A stretch of 64,000 nucleotides of DNA from NCBI GenBank assembly GCA_000621765.1, contig KK211344.1, positions 60,197 through 124,196 of the forward strand, written 5' to 3'. Shown here in pieces: positions 61,173 to 64,000 of the stretch (position 1 is its first letter; each line of letters begins with the position of its first letter). Source of the DNA: Ruminococcaceae bacterium AB4001. GTDB taxonomy: Bacteria; Bacillota; Clostridia; Saccharofermentanales; Saccharofermentanaceae. Made by a program: the position numbers and the translations under genes. Under the pieces are notes generated by a model. That model saw only the letters and a program-made list of their open reading frames with translations, did not search any database and was not told where the DNA came from.

Positions 61173-61775
61173 TCATCGCACGTCATCTTCGAGGATATAA
61201 AAAGCCACGTGATCCATGTATTTCCCGTTTATGTGCATGTATGATTTTCGCTGTCCCTCATAATGGAATCCGAGATTCCTGATGAGCTTTAAAGACGGCT
61301 CATTGTCCGGCAGGATAAAAGCCTCTATCCGGTGCATCTTGTATTCATCGAAAACAAAAGCCATAGAGCCTTTTATTGCTTCAGTCATATAGCCCTGGCC
61401 GGTGTGGTCTTTATCAAGATGATATCCTACGGCACAGGACATCATGCCGCCGTAAGCAAAATTGAAATATGAGACTCTGCCTATCAGCCTGTTATCACCT
61501 TTAAGCGAGATCCAAAGCGGGACAAGGCTTCCTTCGAGAAAAGATTCGCAGTCATACGCGAGATACTTTTTCTGCATCGGAACGGTAAAGTAATCTTCCG
61601 AATGGGTCTGCGAATACTTTTTATGGAAATCCCTGTTGTTGATAAAGTACTCCGCCGTTCTCGCGCCTTCACTCTTACGAAGGACAGAAAGCCTTAAACG
61701 CTCAGTCTCGAGCGCCAGCATCTCATACCTGTATCTGGAAGAAGATACACTGTATCCCGGCCGCGACATCAACAC
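61173..61775 (-). CDS. GNAT-family N-acetyltransferase (RimJ/RimL-like)
   Basis: Acetyl-CoA-dependent acetyltransferase of the Acetyltransf_3 kind. ALETERLRLSVLRKSEG start, NRLIGRVSYFNF, GYHLDKDHTGQGYMTEAIKG (acetyl-CoA loop Q/RxGxGx/A form) and HRIEAFILPDNEPSLKLIRNLGF are the family marks. Target (small molecule or protein N-terminus) unknown. Start is GTG 61775 with AAGG 9 nt up, or the later ATG at 61721 at MLALETERL. Co-linear with and 11 nt after the GH5 gene. Confidence 0.88.
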   Translation of the reverse strand: MLMSRPGYSVSSSRYRYEMLALETERLRLSVLRKSEGARTAEYFINNRDFHKKYSQTHSEDYFTVPMQKKYLAYDCESFLEGSLVPLWISLKGDNRLIGRVSYFNFAYGGMMSCAVGYHLDKDHTGQGYMTEAIKGSMAFVFDEYKMHRIEAFILPDNEPSLKLIRNLGFHYEGQRKSYMHINGKYMDHVAFYILEDDVR

Positions 61776-61786
61776 TTGCGTAAACC

Positions 61787-62983
61787 TTACTCTTCTTCAG
61801 TCGTTTCTGATGTCTCCTGTGTTTCTACAGGAACATAAAGAAACTGGTCTCTTGCAAAACGGCCGGAATCGGAAAGAAGTCCTTCAGGCCAGTGTCCGGA
61901 TGTCTTCTGCTCGTCTGTATAATTCTCCGCATTCAGGAGAAGCGCATTCGAAGCTTCATCCAGATTATTTCCGATAGCATAATTGCACCAGGAGATCTCA
62001 TTCTCATTAAAGAACTCGAGCCATGCTTCAGCCATAAGCGGATAGATGTTTCCGGTATCGGTTACAGAGCCAAGTCCCCACTCAGTGGCGATAACGCATG
62101 CATCGTTATCTATTGCAGTCTGAACGCGGTCCCTCTGTGTGCGGCCATGCGTACCGGAGAAGAAGCGGCAGGCATAAGCGATATTATCGTAATCGAGCAT
62201 TGATTCCGATGCAGTATCAACACCAAGGCCTCTTTCAGGAGTGCCGACAATAACAATAGAGTCAGGACTGTTCTCCCTTAAAGCATCGATAACCTCTGTA
62301 ACGAAAGGAACTATTACGTCTTCCCACTCATCGGTGTCTTCTTCCAGTTCATCATCAAGAAGAGGATCGTTTGCGACCTCATAGATGACATTCGGAGATT
62401 CGGCATAGATTGCAGAAAGTCTTGTGAAGAAATCTACTGCAGCTTCTTTGGTCTCATCATCTTCTTCAACATAGCAGACGTTCCAGTCAACTATTACATA
62501 TATTCCCTGGTCAATGCACATATCACAAATCTTGCAGACCATGTCGAAATACTTTTCGGGATCTTTCGTGTATCCGTTGCTGTTCTCATCACCTTTGACA
62601 GCGATCCTTATAACATCACAGCCCCAGTCTTCTGCCAGTGTCTTAACGGTCTCAGAAGTAAAGAAACCTTCACAGTCCTGTATGCCGTAAGAAGTAATGC
62701 CCTTTAGTACAACTGTCTCATCCTCACTGTTTGTTATCTTTGTTCCGTCGATCTTAAGTCTTCCGTTTTTATCTACGATCCTTTCAGTTACAACAGCTAC
62801 GCTTGAAGGTTCTGTAGCCTCAGGCGGGAGCGTTTCTTCTGTCTCTGTGGGTTCCGTCTCAGTAGGTTCTGTTGCAGGTGTTGTGGAAGGCAGCGTCTCC
62901 GGTCCGAGGTTTGCCGAACATGAGCAGAGAAGCATGGAAACAGCTGTCACTGCAGCGGCCGCGCCGCAAGTTAATCTCTTCAT
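61787..62983 (-). CDS. GH5-family cellulase-like lipoprotein with altered acid/base residue
   Basis: 398 aa. Signal peptide with a Cys pair at the cleavage site (LLCSC), Thr/Glu/Pro-rich linker, then a (beta/alpha)8 GH5 fold: NSEDETVVLKGITSYG start, DWGCDVIRIAVK, YVIVDWNV, and the nucleophile Glu region ACVIATEWGLGS. The usual NEP at strand 4 reads EVANDPL: acid/base Glu is Asp (codon GAT at about 62,370). The protein may be inactive or altered. Cell-surface, possible beta-glucan binding or cleavage. Confidence 0.85.
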   Translation of the reverse strand: MKRLTCGAAAAVTAVSMLLCSCSANLGPETLPSTTPATEPTETEPTETEETLPPEATEPSSVAVVTERIVDKNGRLKIDGTKITNSEDETVVLKGITSYGIQDCEGFFTSETVKTLAEDWGCDVIRIAVKGDENSNGYTKDPEKYFDMVCKICDMCIDQGIYVIVDWNVCYVEEDDETKEAAVDFFTRLSAIYAESPNVIYEVANDPLLDDELEEDTDEWEDVIVPFVTEVIDALRENSPDSIVIVGTPERGLGVDTASESMLDYDNIAYACRFFSGTHGRTQRDRVQTAIDNDACVIATEWGLGSVTDTGNIYPLMAEAWLEFFNENEISWCNYAIGNNLDEASNALLLNAENYTDEQKTSGHWPEGLLSDSGRFARDQFLYVPVETQETSETTEEE

Positions 62984-63138
62984 CCTAATATCCTTTCAAA
63001 CAATTAATTATCTAAAAAAAGTTTTGTTTTTCAGCAGTTTGATTGTATAATCAAAGTATTATAGAGCAAAGTATACCAAAAACTTAGATTATTTTAGGAT
63101 TTTTTGGTGAACATAATGTTTTTTTCAGAATTTTACTC

Positions 63139-63144
63139 TATAAT
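63139..63144 (+). promoter_or_regulatory. Probable -10 box of the HEAT-repeat gene
   Basis: TATAAT in CTCTATAATGAA, ~36 bp before the ATG; the -35 is unclear. Confidence 0.45.
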
Positions 63145-63179
63145 GAATTTGAGCATAACGATTATCAGGAGCCAATTAT

Positions 63180-63521
63180 ATGGGACGTACTGACGCTTTG
63201 AAAGATAAAATCCAGAAACTTGGTTCGAAGCAGAAGCTTGGTGCATTACTTAAGTATGCAGACAATGCTGAAGATGACGTTCGTATGGCAGTTGCCATGG
63301 CAATGGGAATGATCCCTTCTTATGAATCCGGAATGGCACTGATACCTCTTCTCCGCGACTCATCCCCTATGGTAAGAGCTGCTGCCGCTACCGCTGCTGC
63401 TGATATTCACGCAAAGCATTGTGAAGAGTACGTCAAGAAGCTCGCTTTCGCTGATTCCGATCCTAACGTAAGACAGGTCGCAAAAGCTGCTTTCGATAAG
63501 CTCAAGGACAGCGTAGTCTGA
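63180..63521 (+). CDS. HEAT-repeat protein, 113 aa
   Basis: Three to four short alpha-helical HEAT-like repeats (LGALLKYADNAEDDVRMAVA; LIPLLRDSSPMVRAAAATA; LAFADSDPNVRQVAKAAF), the PBS-lyase HEAT kind. No other domain, no signal peptide. AGGAG 8 nt before ATG and a good terminator after it. A protein-binding scaffold is expected; no partner is evident. Confidence 0.82.
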   Translation: MGRTDALKDKIQKLGSKQKLGALLKYADNAEDDVRMAVAMAMGMIPSYESGMALIPLLRDSSPMVRAAAATAAADIHAKHCEEYVKKLAFADSDPNVRQVAKAAFDKLKDSVV

Positions 63522-63548
63522 TCTTAATTCAACTAAATAAACCTGATA

Positions 63549-63583
63549 AAGGGTTGTCTTCTAAGTTAAGACAACTCTTTTTG
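63549..63583 (+). terminator. Terminator after the HEAT-repeat gene
   Basis: Stem GTTGTCTT/AAGACAAC around CTAAGTT, then TCTTTTT, 28 bp after the stop. Confidence 0.82.
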
Positions 63584-63584
63584 G

Positions 63585-63684
63585 CTATTTACCAGCTTGT
63601 GACTGATATTTATAAATCTCCGAAATGAATAGAATCATATCGGCTCTTTAATGGCACTAGCCTTATGCCTCTACCTGATATAAT
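63585..63684 (-). ncRNA. Candidate IS200/IS605 right end / omegaRNA region
   Basis: The 100 bp after the tnpB stop has no gene on either strand. Minus-strand short hairpins (CCTGA/TCAGG across the stop at 63672-63687; GGCA/TGCC) resemble the structured right end that in TnpB elements also encodes the omegaRNA. By analogy only; the exact element end cannot be seen. Confidence 0.3.
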
Positions 63685-64000
63685 TCAGGCTGCTTTTATC
63701 TTGATTATCTGTTCTTCTCTCTTGATGGGAATTGCTCTTGTGTCACCCAACTTCATCATCTGATATGCAGCATTTACGTCTGCGTTAATGAAGATCCCGC
63801 TGTTGCTCTTAAATAATCCTCGCTCTATCCTTCGTGTCTTGTCATAGTGAGCTTTGTCAGGCTTTTCTCCGTCAAGATAACTCGTTCCGCTTGTGTAACT
63901 CTCGCGTACAGTTTTTACCTCTATGCCTTCAAGTCGTGCTTTGTATGTGATCATGTCCGTAAGTGTCTTATACGGTATGGATACAAAGTTCTGGTTTGTT
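63685..64000 (-). mobile_element. tnpB: TnpB-type (IS200/IS605 OrfB) C-terminal part, 5' end beyond window
   Basis: Minus-strand frame open at the right edge; ~105 residues seen. IPYKTLTDMITYKARLEGI, then VRESYTSGTSYLDGE, RGLFKSNSGIFINADVNAAYQMM, the RuvC III Asp in NADVNAA. This is the C-terminal third of a TnpB-family nuclease. The zinc-finger cysteines common in the family are absent (SYTSGTSYLDGE without CxxC), as in the Cys-less clade. No TnpA is visible. A complete 5' part may lie past 64000. Confidence 0.8.

Overview
The window reads as chromosomal core DNA of an anaerobic Gram-positive bacterium of the class Clostridia (Bacillota), plausibly an Oscillospirales or Saccharofermentans-like gut or rumen lineage; the exact genus is an inference. 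Supporting signs are the prkC/prpC/rlmN/rsmB/fmt/def block, a T-box leader ahead of pheST, RqcH, a YerC-type TrpR protein beside secA, GGAGG-type ribosome sites, TTG/GTG starts and many intrinsic terminators. About 60 protein genes, three tRNAs and one riboswitch are packed tightly, mostly on the minus strand. No prophage or CRISPR array is visible. The only mobile DNA is the 3' end of a tnpB gene at the right edge.

Layout. 1-6,822: a minus-strand operon from a mapped promoter (def, fmt, rsmB, rlmN, PP2C phosphatase, PASTA kinase). 6,850-9,050: ahcY and purine nucleoside phosphorylase. 9,180-10,860: secreted cell-wall-binding-repeat protein. 10,960-14,500: small membrane protein, YerC-like regulator, secA. 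14,520-17,290: three-gene TadE-like pseudopilin operon without other Tad genes. 17,420-21,250: T-box-controlled pheST. 21,290-22,320: metallo-beta-lactamase hydrolase and a degenerate methylglyoxal-synthase-like protein. 22,430-28,090: icd, SEC-C protein, mreC, mreD, PBP2. 28,130-32,950: comEC, GH25 lysozyme, holA. 33,060-38,560 (plus strand): engB, two tandem PRPP-synthetase-like genes, a small membrane protein, rqcH. 38,540-41,550: ruvC, ruvA, ruvB, queH. 41,540-44,300: pyrimidine phosphorylase, Gfo/Idh/MocA oxidoreductase, tRNA-Lys. 44,360-49,090: a TerY-P-type signalling locus (kinase, VWA, PP2C, coiled-coil protein). 49,110-52,500: PH-domain protein, sirtuin, membrane-anchored MutS7-like ATPase. 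52,550-58,790: topoisomerase IV (parE, parC) and a membrane deacetylase-like protein. 58,800-60,640: two zinc-ribbon proteins and tRNA-Gly/tRNA-Arg. 60,640-64,000: SH3 lipoprotein, GNAT acetyltransferase, GH5 lipoprotein, HEAT-repeat protein and tnpB fragment.

Most genes are housekeeping. The less ordinary material is: (i) the TerY-P locus, whose atypical kinase carries an N-terminal region resembling a PIN domain; (ii) a PRPP synthetase pair in which one member has lost the KRR and RQ motifs while the other keeps KRR and RQ; (iii) an identical 16-bp element about 70 bp upstream of both the pseudopilin operon and comEC, suggesting a shared competence/pilus control site; (iv) a sirtuin with a histone-H1-like tail, translationally overlapped with a membrane MutS7-like ATPase; (v) a PASTA kinase extended by an InlB-type repeat; and (vi) paralogues or enzymes with altered catalytic residues (methylglyoxal-synthase-like protein, GH5 protein). 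Everything rests on reading the sequence and remembered family motifs; no database search was possible.
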